DNA from: Polaromonas sp.
GTDB taxonomy: Bacteria; Pseudomonadota; Gammaproteobacteria; Burkholderiales; Burkholderiaceae_C
NCBI GenBank assembly: GCA_013298945.1
Contig: JAAFJR010000005.1
Coordinates: forward strand, 62,001-126,000
Length of the DNA stretch: 64,000 nt
Reading direction: 5' to 3'
Position 1 is the first letter of the stretch. Every line of letters begins with the position of its first letter. Positions 28,839-36,091 of the stretch are shown one piece after another. The position numbers and the translations under genes were made by a program. The notes beneath the pieces are model-generated. The model made no database searches and had not been told where the DNA came from. It saw nothing but the letters and a program-made list of their open reading frames with translations.

Positions 28839-29993
28839 ATGGCAACTGGCTTAAATAAATTCTCGCTTTGGCAGCAAATATCGCCCATTTTTAAGGGCTT
28901 TGACGGCTGGCTGGCGCTGGCCGTAGGTTTGTTGGCCTGCGCCGGCTTGATTGCCATGTACTCATCGGGTTACGACCACGGCACACGGTTTGTAGATCAT
29001 GCCCGAAATATGATGATTGCAGCAACGGTGATGTTTGTTGTCGCACAAATTCCCCCGCAGCGGTTGATGGAGCTGGCGGTTCCGCTCTATGCCTTTGGGG
29101 TGGCGCTTTTGATTGCTGTAGCGATTTTTGGCCTGACCAAAAAAGGCGCACGTCGCTGGTTGAATATTGGTGTTGTTATTCAGCCCAGTGAAATTTTGAA
29201 AATCGCCATGCCCTTGATGCTGGCTTGGTGGTTCCAAAAACGTGAAGGCTTGCTAAGGCCTTTAGACTTTTTGGTGGCAGGCTTGCTGTTGGCCGTACCA
29301 GTGGGTTTGATCATGAAGCAGCCAGATTTGGGTACAGCGCTGTTGGTTATGTCTGCGGGCTTGTCAGTGATATTTTTCGCAGGCTTGAGCTGGAAGCTGA
29401 TTGCACCACCGGTGTTGATTGGCTGCTTCGGTTTGGTTTTACTGGTTTTTTTTGAAACAGACTTGTGTGCTGATGGCGTGGACTGGCGTGTGTTGCACGA
29501 ATACCAGCGCCAACGCGTCTGTACCCTGCTTGACCCTACTTTAGATCCCTTGGGTAAAGGATTTCACATCATTCAAGGGATGATTGCGATTGGCTCTGGC
29601 GGCATTTTTGGCAAAGGTTTCATGCAGGGAACGCAAACGCATTTAGAGTTTATTCCTGAGCGAACGACGGACTTTATTTTTGCTGCTTTTTCAGAAGAGT
29701 TTGGCCTTTTCGGCAATTTACTTCTGATCACAGGCTTTATTTTCTTGATTTTCCGTGGGTTGATGATTGCTGTCGAAGCACCGTCATTGTTCACTCGCCT
29801 GCTGGCAGGCAGTGTGACCATGATTTTCTTCACCTATGCCTTTGTCAACATGGGCATGGTTAGTGGAATTTTGCCAGTAGTGGGTGTACCGCTACCTTTC
29901 ATTAGCTATGGCGGCACCGCGATGGTGACACTCGGTATGGGTATCGGTATTTTGATGTCGGTGAGCAAATCTAAGAGATTGGTGCAATCTTGA
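28839..29993 (+). CDS. rodA: Rod-shape SEDS polymerase RodA
   Basis: SEDS glycosyltransferase of the elongasome, about ten helices in 384 residues. Visible signatures are KKGARRWLNIGVVIQPSE, KQPDLGTALLV, FIPERTTDFIF and LPFISYGG. The FIPERTTDF form and lack of a long N-terminal tail separate it from the FtsW of the dcw cluster. It is divergent from the RNase gene; mreBCD and mrdA, its usual neighbours, are not in the window, so rodA appears detached. Its stop overlaps the next gene. Confidence 0.93.
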   Translation: MATGLNKFSLWQQISPIFKGFDGWLALAVGLLACAGLIAMYSSGYDHGTRFVDHARNMMIAATVMFVVAQIPPQRLMELAVPLYAFGVALLIAVAIFGLTKKGARRWLNIGVVIQPSEILKIAMPLMLAWWFQKREGLLRPLDFLVAGLLLAVPVGLIMKQPDLGTALLVMSAGLSVIFFAGLSWKLIAPPVLIGCFGLVLLVFFETDLCADGVDWRVLHEYQRQRVCTLLDPTLDPLGKGFHIIQGMIAIGSGGIFGKGFMQGTQTHLEFIPERTTDFIFAAFSEEFGLFGNLLLITGFIFLIFRGLMIAVEAPSLFTRLLAGSVTMIFFTYAFVNMGMVSGILPVVGVPLPFISYGGTAMVTLGMGIGILMSVSKSKRLVQS

Positions 29994-30892
29994 AGTCTGA
30001 AACCCGAGTTTTGACCTACCCAGTCGGCATCATCGGTGTTGGCAACATGGGCGGCGCGATGGCGGCAAATTTGCTAGCGCACGGTTGGCCAGTGCATGTG
30101 TGCGATATTGATGCCGCCCAAAGCCAATTTTTGGAGCAACTGGGCGCTGTGGTTGATGCTCATCCGGCTAAGATGGCATCTAAAGTCTCTCTACTGATCG
30201 TTTGCGTCGTGGATGGCGCGCAGACTCAAGACGTGCTGTTCGGCCAGAATGGCGCAGCTCAGCATATGAAGTCTGAGCAGACAGTGATGCTGTGCCCCAC
30301 AATTTCGCCAGAAAACGTGGAAGTGTGCGCTCACAAACTTGCTGCTCTAGGCATTCAAACCATCGATGCACCTATGTCTGGCGGCCCAGCACGTGCGCGG
30401 GATGGCACCATGAGTTTGATGTTGGCGTGTGAAGATGCGGTATTTGAAAAGCATCAAAACTTGTTACAAACGCTGTCCAACCAAGTTTTCCGTATCAGCC
30501 AACAACCGGGCGATGGCGCTAGAACCAAGCTGGTCAACAACTTGCTGGCAGGCATCAACTTGGCTGGCGCAGCTGAGGTCATGGCGTTGAGTGAGCGCAT
30601 GGGTTTGGATGTAACGACAACTTTGAATGTGATTCAGCAATCCAGTGGCCAAAGTTGGATCGGCAATGACCGCTTGCGTCGCGCTATTGCAGACGATTTT
30701 GAGCCACGTGCCCACACGACACTGCTCGCGAAAGACACCAAGTTGGCGGTTGCAGCAGCTCAGCAGCTGGGTTTTAAAACGCCTTTAGGTCAATTGACGA
30801 CCGAGACCTTCGCCCGTGCCTTGGCGCACGGTTTGGCTGAGCAAGACGACGCCAGCTTGATCAAACTGATACGCTATGAGAATTCGTTATGA
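29990..30892 (+). CDS. NAD(P)-dependent beta-hydroxyacid dehydrogenase
   Basis: 3-hydroxyisobutyrate dehydrogenase family, 300 residues. The Rossmann loop GVGNMGGAMAANLL is near residue 16. The substrate motif DAPMSGGPARARDGT and the catalytic-lysine region GDGARTKLVNNLLAG are clear. Substrate cannot be decided; tartronate semialdehyde, 3-hydroxyisobutyrate and similar acids are possible. Translation probably begins at TTG 29990, which overlaps the rodA stop (TTGA). It overlaps pgpA by 4 bp. Confidence 0.85.
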   Translation: MKSETRVLTYPVGIIGVGNMGGAMAANLLAHGWPVHVCDIDAAQSQFLEQLGAVVDAHPAKMASKVSLLIVCVVDGAQTQDVLFGQNGAAQHMKSEQTVMLCPTISPENVEVCAHKLAALGIQTIDAPMSGGPARARDGTMSLMLACEDAVFEKHQNLLQTLSNQVFRISQQPGDGARTKLVNNLLAGINLAGAAEVMALSERMGLDVTTTLNVIQQSSGQSWIGNDRLRRAIADDFEPRAHTTLLAKDTKLAVAAAQQLGFKTPLGQLTTETFARALAHGLAEQDDASLIKLIRYENSL

Positions 30893-31401
30893 GCACTGAA
30901 AATCTAGTCTCGCTGCCGAACGCCAAATTCATGTGGGCGCACCCGGCGCGATGGATGGCGCTCGGTTTTGGTGCAGGTTTGAGCCGTCTCGCCCCTGGCA
31001 CTGTGGGAACAGCCTGGGCTTGGCTGACATTTTTACTATTGCAATCCCATATGACCGACGGTTTATGGGCTTTGTTGATAGGCGCATCATTCTTGATAGG
31101 CTGGTGGGCCTGCACGGTAACAGCAAAACACATGGAAATTGCAGACCCAGGCTGCATCGTTTGGGATGAAATTGTCGCTTTCTGGTTGGTGCTTTGGCTG
31201 GTTTCACCTACCGGGTTTTGGGGGCAATTGGTCGCTTTTGCGATGTTTCGCTACTTTGATGCAGCCAAACCTGGCCCCGTGGCTTGGGCGGACAAAAGCT
31301 TCAAAGGCTATGGCGCACGGGGGGGCTTTGGCATCATGTTTGATGATTTGGTGGCAGCGTTTTGCACGGTATTGGTCATCGCGCTGTGGCGTTTCATCTA
31401 A
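30889..31401 (+). CDS. pgpA: Phosphatidylglycerophosphatase A
   Basis: Inner-membrane phosphatase that produces phosphatidylglycerol. The family motifs GLSRLAPGTVGTAWAW and WDEIVAFWL are present, and FRYFDAAKPGPVAWADK leads into GGFGIMFDDLVAA. At 170 residues the length is normal, with several membrane helices. ATG overlaps the previous stop by 4 bp; pncC follows after 30 bp. Confidence 0.95.
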   Translation: MSTENLVSLPNAKFMWAHPARWMALGFGAGLSRLAPGTVGTAWAWLTFLLLQSHMTDGLWALLIGASFLIGWWACTVTAKHMEIADPGCIVWDEIVAFWLVLWLVSPTGFWGQLVAFAMFRYFDAAKPGPVAWADKSFKGYGARGGFGIMFDDLVAAFCTVLVIALWRFI

Positions 31402-31431
31402 TTTAGTCTAAATTTACTTGATAAAAAGTGT

Positions 31432-31950
31432 ATGGCAGACGCTGCAAATTTGCTATTAAATTTAGAGCATTCTAGGCAATTATTATGCCGGCTATTGGCC
31501 GATTTGATGCTAAAAAAGCAGTTTTACCTCGCCACCGCCGAAAGCTGCACCGGCGGCATGATCGCAGCCGCGTGCACTGACTTGGCAGGCTCAAGCCAGT
31601 GGTTTGACCGAGGCTTCGTCACCTACTCAAACGCTGCCAAAACCGACATGCTGGGTGTGGATGCAGCTTTGATTGAGCAGCACGGCGCGGTTAGCGAACC
31701 CGTCGCCCGCGCCATGGCGCAAGGCGCTTTGCAGCACTCAGCAGCGCAAGTCAGCGTGGCAGTCACTGGGGTTGCAGGGCCAGGTGGTGGCAGCTTGGAA
31801 AAACCCGTTGGCACAGTGTGGCTGGCGTGGTCGGTTCAAGGTGAGACGACTGCAGAGCTGTGCCATTTTGACGGCGACCGCGCAACGGTGCGGGCGTTGA
31901 CTGTGCAGCGGGCTTTGCAAGGCTTATTACAGTGTTTGGACGTTAAATAG
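31432..31950 (+). CDS. pncC: Nicotinamide-nucleotide amidase (CinA C-terminal type)
   Basis: Stand-alone PncC domain of 172 residues that hydrolyses nicotinamide mononucleotide to nicotinate mononucleotide in pyridine nucleotide recycling. TAESCTGGMIAAACTDLAGSS, the YSNAAKTDMLGV segment and VAVTGVAGPGGGS are diagnostic. Its N-terminal helix (about residues 6-23) is encoded by a dispersed element, yet the domain length matches homologues. Downstream lies a second, intergenic element copy. Confidence 0.94.
   Translation: MADAANLLLNLEHSRQLLCRLLADLMLKKQFYLATAESCTGGMIAAACTDLAGSSQWFDRGFVTYSNAAKTDMLGVDAALIEQHGAVSEPVARAMAQGALQHSAAQVSVAVTGVAGPGGGSLEKPVGTVWLAWSVQGETTAELCHFDGDRATVRALTVQRALQGLLQCLDVK
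31449..31500 (-). repeat. Dispersed palindromic element at the start of pncC
   Basis: Reverse-orientation, diverged copy (TAGGCAATTATTATGCCGG for the usual TAGGCAATAAATACGCCGG). It is read as NLLLNLEHSRQLLCRLLA, a frame different from the xerC and trpF copies. Confidence 0.75.
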
Positions 31951-31965
31951 CGCTATTTTAGAGGT

Positions 31966-32024
31966 GAAAATGGCTGTAGCCGTTGTATTTATTGCCTAAG
32001 TGGCTATAAAAATCATAGTAAATG
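31966..32024 (+). repeat. Dispersed palindromic element, intergenic
   Basis: Forward copy with GGCTGTAGCC, then GTTGTATTTATTGCC and an ATAGTAAA tail, just after pncC. It forms the left edge of the accessory patch; a same-orientation copy lies at 34272. Confidence 0.9.
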
Positions 32025-32120
32025 GTAATTTTCTACAAAATTGCAAACAGTAGAATAAAAATGAATTTACCTGAACGAATGTAAAAAATCAGCCATAATT
32101 CATAAAAATAAGGAAACTCC

Positions 32121-33113
32121 ATGTTGTTCAAAGCACGCACTAGTCTTGCCGTTTTCATCAGCACAGCCGCCATCACCTTACTAGTTTCCTGTGGCAGCAG
32201 CGGCAGCTCAGACCCAACAGCAGTCGCGGCAGACTTCACGGCTTACGGCGTTAAAGCTACAGTCAACGGTCAAAACGTCACGATTGACCTCAGCGGCCTT
32301 GGCAACTGCGCCACCAATATTGAAAACATGGTGGTTGGCATCAACGCCAACGGCGCAAGCATCAGCCCAGACCCCAGAACCCCACGCGATTACACCAACC
32401 CCGTCGTTTTCACCTTCACCGCGCCAGATGGCACCAAAGCCACCTACACCGTCACCGTCAAAGGTGCAGCTTGCCTAGCTGGAACGCCAACTCCTGCGCC
32501 GACACCTACCCCCACATCCACCCCCGCCTGCACCGCAGCCGCAATAGGTAGCACGGGCTACAGCTTGGTGTTCAAAGGTTGCAGTGCAGCCAATGTGGCT
32601 GAGTATTACGATAAAACGGAGTGTGTGCGTGACAATGCGACGGGATTGATTTGGCAAGGGCAGACGCCGGCCGGCACGGGGTTAAGGGCTAATGACCAAC
32701 AGAAAACCAACTACGAAAGCACCACAGCGCTGCAAAAATACAGCGCAACAGTGAATAATGTAGATATATTTGTTGCCCCCACACAAGCAGAAGTAGATGC
32801 CAGCACCAACTCTATAGGTTTCAAAAATGCCGTCAACGCCACCAACCTCTGCGGCTCAGGCGCATGGCGATTACCGACTAAAGACGAGCTGCTAGGTATT
32901 GTCAAAACCCCCGCAAACGCAGGAAGTGCTTATATTGATGGCACATGGTTTCCTAACACGCCGCAGCACAGTGCCTACTGGACATCCTCGCCCTACGCGG
33001 GCTACGCTTACGGCGCTTGGCTCGTCTACTTCGGCCTTGGCTTTGCCTCCTTCGACTACCGTGACTACTACCTCGGCTACTACGGCTACCTACTTGTCCG
33101 TTTGGTGCGCTAG
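32121..33113 (+). CDS. DUF1566 (Lcl-like) lipoprotein with tyrosine-rich C terminus
   Basis: Lipoprotein of 330 residues. The signal peptide ends in the lipobox LVSC with Cys24. A beta-sandwich domain of DUF5018 type covers about 35-115 and ends in TYTVTVK. A Pro/Thr linker follows, and a DUF1566/Lcl domain covers about 147-330, with ECVRDNATGLIW, ATNLCGSGAWRLPTKDEL and AYWTSSP. The last 40 residues are dominated by Tyr and Gly with Leu, Phe and Asp, and end in LVRLVR. Lcl domains have the C-type-lectin/FGE fold and serve adhesion in known cases. The C-rich codon use differs from its neighbours, so it is a likely accessory gene. Confidence 0.85.
   Translation: MLFKARTSLAVFISTAAITLLVSCGSSGSSDPTAVAADFTAYGVKATVNGQNVTIDLSGLGNCATNIENMVVGINANGASISPDPRTPRDYTNPVVFTFTAPDGTKATYTVTVKGAACLAGTPTPAPTPTPTSTPACTAAAIGSTGYSLVFKGCSAANVAEYYDKTECVRDNATGLIWQGQTPAGTGLRANDQQKTNYESTTALQKYSATVNNVDIFVAPTQAEVDASTNSIGFKNAVNATNLCGSGAWRLPTKDELLGIVKTPANAGSAYIDGTWFPNTPQHSAYWTSSPYAGYAYGAWLVYFGLGFASFDYRDYYLGYYGYLLVRLVR
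32982..33098 (+). other. Putative hypervariable C-terminal region of the DUF1566 gene
   Basis: In residues 290-326, nearly every codon ends in C or T (TAC, GGC, CTC, TTC, GAC, GCC), with constant AW and R positions between. This is the layout left by diversity-generating retroelements, which mutate AAC codons to NNC. No codon in this run begins with A, which is unusual for such regions and weakens the case. Confidence 0.4.
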
Positions 33114-33147
33114 TCGTGTGCGTGGGTGTGCGTTGTGCCAAGGGCTT

Positions 33148-33253
33148 AAATTCCCCTTCATTTTGAAGGGGTGCCCAACGGGCGGGGTAGTCACTCGTAG
33201 CGTACAAACTACCCCGTCGCTACGCGTCACCCCTTCAGCGTGAAGGGGAATTT
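33148..33253. repeat. REPIN-like inverted pair
   Basis: Two related arms face each other. The left arm runs from AAATTCCCCTTC to GGGGTAGT, and the right arm from ACTACCCCGTC to GAAGGGGAATTT. A 16-bp spacer separates them. Each arm itself holds a CCCCTTC/GAAGGGG hairpin. The right arm recurs at 33853. Confidence 0.75.
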
Positions 33254-33270
33254 AGTAAAGGGGAATTTGC

Positions 33271-33298
33271 TTGACAAAGTTGAGTGGTTCGCTATATT
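33271..33298 (+). promoter_or_regulatory. Promoter of the toxin-antitoxin pair
   Basis: TTGACA at 33271-33276 and TATATT at 33293-33298, 16-bp spacer. The start codon begins only 8 bp after the -10 box, so the transcript would be leaderless or nearly so. Confidence 0.75.
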
Positions 33299-33305
33299 TA
33301 ACAGA

Positions 33306-33530
33306 ATGAGTACCCAAAATCTTACATTTCCCACGGTTGCCATCGCTGACCTAGCAGCCCAGATGCGCGCTACTGAGCGAGATGCCTATGAGCGCGAGGT
33401 TGAGGCTAGTCTTGCCCGTGGCTTGGCGCAAGCGGTAGACCCAGCAAGCAAGAAACACACACTGGGTGAAATGCACGCTCGCGTATCGAAAACGATTGCC
33501 CGCATGTCCAAAGTGCAAGCCTTAGCATAG
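33306..33530 (+). CDS. Putative antitoxin of a ParE-type module
   Basis: Protein of 74 residues immediately upstream of a ParE/RelE toxin gene, with 3 bp between stop and start. It is helical and rich in Arg/Glu (MRATERDAYEREVEASLARGLAQ), and I do not recognise a named antitoxin family. The ATG at 33306 is chosen because a consensus promoter ends 7 bp before it; an upstream in-frame ATG at 33240 lies in the REP-like repeat. It would neutralise the toxin and probably repress the promoter. Confidence 0.75.
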   Translation: MSTQNLTFPTVAIADLAAQMRATERDAYEREVEASLARGLAQAVDPASKKHTLGEMHARVSKTIARMSKVQALA

Positions 33531-33533
33531 CTG

Positions 33534-33842
33534 ATGGTTTATGCGGTTCGCCTCACCGATGAGGCGCAAGACAATATTGATGCCATTGTTGGCTACATTG
33601 CACATAAAAGTGGTTATGCCCCAGCGGTTGCTGTGCTAGAGCGCATTTATAAAGGGCTAGAAACGCTAGACCACATGCCACAGCGCTGTTCACCCAGTAA
33701 AAAGCCGTGGGTAGCATCTCAAAAGGGTCGTGATTTCATCTTTGTTGGCTTACCTTATGTTGCGCCTTTTTTAATTGATGAGGTAAGCAAAACTGTCATC
33801 GTTATAGCCGTTTACCACGCTAGCATGGATTGGCAGGCTTGA
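33534..33842 (+). CDS. ParE/RelE-family toxin
   Basis: Protein of 102 residues with the ParE-type order: VRLTDEAQDNIDAIVGYIAHKSG, then ALE/GLETLDHMPQRCS and the C-terminal FIFVGLPYVAPFLIDEVSKTVIVIAVYHASMDW. ParE members poison gyrase and RelE members cleave mRNA; the sequence favours the ParE branch but not decisively. Co-oriented with the antitoxin and flanked by near-identical 48-bp repeats at 33206 and 33853. Confidence 0.88.
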   Translation: MVYAVRLTDEAQDNIDAIVGYIAHKSGYAPAVAVLERIYKGLETLDHMPQRCSPSKKPWVASQKGRDFIFVGLPYVAPFLIDEVSKTVIVIAVYHASMDWQA

Positions 33843-33852
33843 TAGGGCCTAG

Positions 33853-33900
33853 AAACTACCCCGTCGCTTCGCGCCACCCCTTCAGCGTGAAGGGGAATTT
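33853..33900 (+). repeat. REP-like repeat, direct copy of 33206-33253
   Basis: 46 of 48 bases match the right arm of the REPIN-like pair. The two copies flank the toxin-antitoxin module in direct orientation. Confidence 0.85.
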
Positions 33901-33920
33901 GAATAAAGTGCCGTAAAAAA

Positions 33921-34130
33921 TCACTTCCATTCAAGGTTCAAGGTGCGGTGCGTCGCCGCACAATCGCGCAGGTAAAGGTTGATCAGGCTTTGGTAGGGGA
34001 TGCCTACGCCTTCTGAGACGGATTTGAAGTAGTTGATGCTTTCTTCGTCCAGTCGAATGGTGATTTGCTTCTTCAGTTGTGAAGCGTATGGATTTTTAAT
34101 GGATTTTGAAAAATCGTATTCGTCGCGCAT
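33921..34130 (-). CDS. brnA: BrnA-type antitoxin without its toxin
   Basis: Protein of 69 residues. MRDEYDFSKS, NPYASQLKKQITIRLDEESINYFK and IPYQSLINLYLRDCAATHR are the typical BrnA signatures, a ribbon-helix-helix DNA-binding antitoxin. The ATG at 34130 follows AAGGTGA. Directly upstream, instead of a full brnT, only about 15 codons remain in the same frame, so brnA is an orphan or is translated as an 84-residue fusion from 34175. Confidence 0.85.
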   Translation of the reverse strand: MRDEYDFSKSIKNPYASQLKKQITIRLDEESINYFKSVSEGVGIPYQSLINLYLRDCAATHRTLNLEWK

Positions 34131-34175
34131 AGATTCACCTTTTGTTTTATCCCATTCAAAATGAAAATCTGTCAT
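34131..34175 (-). pseudogene. Possible 5' remnant of brnT
   Basis: MTDFHFEWDKTK resembles the start of BrnT toxins (a short lead followed by FEWDxxK). It runs in frame into the brnA start with the rest of the toxin missing, as after an internal deletion. The evidence is short, so confidence is moderate. Confidence 0.5.
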
Positions 34176-34181
34176 GCTTGA

Positions 34182-34209
34182 ATTGTAGTTACATTGTAGT
34201 TTTTGTCAA
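34182..34209 (-). promoter_or_regulatory. Promoter/operator of the brn locus
   Basis: On the minus strand, TTGACA (34204-34209) and TACAAT (34182-34187) with a 16-bp spacer. The repeat ACTACAAT-GTA-ACTACAAT overlaps the -10 and could be the antitoxin operator. The ATG at 34175 is again about 7 bp from the -10. Confidence 0.7.
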
Positions 34210-34271
34210 TGACTTCGACTTTGAAATGCGTGAAGGGAGAGCTTAAGGAGATGTCGCAAAAAAATACATAA

Positions 34272-34330
34272 AAAATGGCTGTAGCAGGCGTATTTATTGC
34301 CTAGAAAGCTATTAAAAAGATAGTAAAAAA
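34272..34330 (+). repeat. Dispersed palindromic element, intergenic
   Basis: Forward copy: GGCTGTAGC, AGGCGTATTTATTGCC, AGCTATTAAAAAGATAGTAA. It lies just after the end of accD and forms the right edge of the accessory patch. Confidence 0.9.
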
Positions 34331-34355
34331 GCGACTGAAAGCGCTAAAACACTAC

Positions 34356-35228
34356 CTAAACTACCGCGTCAGCCGCCTGCTTTTGCAGCATCGCCAGCAC
34401 ATTGGCAATGGTTTTACGCAGCTCACGGCGGTCGGAGATGAAATCTACTGCGCCTTTTTGCAGCAAAAACTCCGCGCGTTGGAAGCCTTCTGGCAGCGTG
34501 ACGCGAACGGTGGATTCAATCACGCGGGGGCCGGCAAAACCGATCAGGGCTTTGGGTTCGGCTATCACCACATCGCCGACAAAGGCGAAGCCTGCACTCA
34601 CGCCACCCATGGTCGGGTCAGTCAGCACGCTGATGTAGGGGAGGCCTTTTTTCGCCAGCTTAGTTAGCGATGCATTGGTTTTAGCCATTTGCATCAAGCT
34701 GAGCAAGCCTTCTTGCATGCGAGCGCCACCGGTGGCGGTAAAGCAAATAAACGGCACTTTTTGCTCAATGGCGGTGTGCACGCCGCGCACAAAACGCTCG
34801 CCCACCACGCTGCCCATGCTGCCGCCCATGAAGTCGAACTCAAAGCAAGCGACCACCACGTTGATGCTGTGCACCGAGCCACCCATGACGACCAGTGCAT
34901 CGGTCTCATTTGTGTTTTCTAACGCCTCTTTCAAGCGCTCTGGGTATTTGCGGCTGTCTTTGAACTTGAGTGCATCGACAGGCATCACTTCTTGGCCAAT
35001 TTCGTAGCGGCCTTCTGCATCTAAAAAATGGTTCAGCCGCGCCCGCGCACCAATTCGCAGGTGGTGGCTGCAGCTAGGGCAGACGTTTTGGCTTTGCTCT
35101 AAATCGGCTTTGTACAGCACGGTTTCGCAACTTGGGCATTTGATCCACAAACCTTCGGGAATGCTGCGTCGGTCTGCGGGGTCGGATTTCAGGATTTTGG
35201 GCGGTAATAGTTTTTCTAGCCAACTCAT
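34356..35228 (-). CDS. accD: Acetyl-CoA carboxylase carboxyltransferase subunit beta
   Basis: Beta half of the carboxyltransferase that makes malonyl-CoA. The N-terminal zinc ribbon has two CPSC pairs (residues about 33-36 and 50-53). The crotonase-like core contains [21 protein letters not shown]-type sequence and [15 protein letters not shown]. At 290 residues the length is normal. It follows trpA, a common betaproteobacterial arrangement that often continues with folC. Confidence 0.96.
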   Translation of the reverse strand: MSWLEKLLPPKILKSDPADRRSIPEGLWIKCPSCETVLYKADLEQSQNVCPSCSHHLRIGARARLNHFLDAEGRYEIGQEVMPVDALKFKDSRKYPERLKEALENTNETDALVVMGGSVHSINVVVACFEFDFMGGSMGSVVGERFVRGVHTAIEQKVPFICFTATGGARMQEGLLSLMQMAKTNASLTKLAKKGLPYISVLTDPTMGGVSAGFAFVGDVVIAEPKALIGFAGPRVIESTVRVTLPEGFQRAEFLLQKGAVDFISDRRELRKTIANVLAMLQKQAADAVV

Positions 35229-35251
35229 TCTTGTGTCCTCAATCTACGGAA

Positions 35252-36091
35252 TTATTTGGATTCTAAAGCAGTACGAATGCCGCTCAAAAACTCGCTAGCA
35301 ACGCTTACGACTTTGTCTCTGGATTGGTTGTCTATCAATTGGATGATTTTGCTACCAATGACTACCGCATCGGCCATTTTGCCAATGGTTTGCGCGGTGG
35401 CCGCATCGCGAATGCCAAAACCCACGCCGACTGGAATATCAGTCACATGCTGTCGAATTTTGGGTAACATAGCGGCAACTGCGTCTGTATCCAGCGTTCC
35501 TGCACCCGTCACGCCTTTGAGTGAAACGTAGTAAACATAGCCACTGGCGATACGGGCAACCTGCGCCATGCGTTCGTTGGTGGACGTCGGTGCGAGCAGG
35601 AAGATCAAATCCATGCCATTCGCTTTCAACTCAGCTGCAAAAGCTTCGCATTCTTCAGGCGGGTAGTCGACTACCAGCAGGCCATCTACGCCAGCTTCAG
35701 CAGCATCGCGAATGAAAGGGCTAGTAACGCTAGGTTTAGCGTTGCGCTGATCGTAGCGTTCAATCGGGTTGGCATAGCCCATCAGCACGATAGGGGTTAA
35801 CTGGTTAGTTAGGCGGAAGTCACGCACCATCTGCAGCACTTGCGGCAGACCAATACCGTAGCTTAAAGCTTTGTCACCCGCTTTTTGAATGACAGGGCCG
35901 TCCGCAGAAGGGTCGCTAAACGGCACGCCCAGCTCAATCACATCCGCACCCGCAGCCACCATGCCGTGCATCAGCTCGGGGGTGATGTCAGCAAACGGGA
36001 AGCCGGCGGTGACGTAGGGAATCAGAGCAGCGCGGTTTTGTGCTTTTAAAGCGGTAAAGGTCGTTTTAATGCGGTTCATATTGCGACTCAT
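35252..36091 (-). CDS. trpA: Tryptophan synthase alpha chain
   Basis: TIM-barrel subunit that releases indole from indole-glycerol phosphate. The catalytic Asp lies in [14 protein letters not shown], and Glu in [12 protein letters not shown]-type context; GVGFGIRDA forms the phosphate site. It has 279 residues. ATG at 36091 is chosen because AGGTGG precedes it and it overlaps the trpB stop by 4 bp; a longer frame starting inside trpB is rejected. Confidence 0.96.
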   Translation of the reverse strand: MSRNMNRIKTTFTALKAQNRAALIPYVTAGFPFADITPELMHGMVAAGADVIELGVPFSDPSADGPVIQKAGDKALSYGIGLPQVLQMVRDFRLTNQLTPIVLMGYANPIERYDQRNAKPSVTSPFIRDAAEAGVDGLLVVDYPPEECEAFAAELKANGMDLIFLLAPTSTNERMAQVARIASGYVYYVSLKGVTGAGTLDTDAVAAMLPKIRQHVTDIPVGVGFGIRDAATAQTIGKMADAVVIGSKIIQLIDNQSRDKVVSVASEFLSGIRTALESK

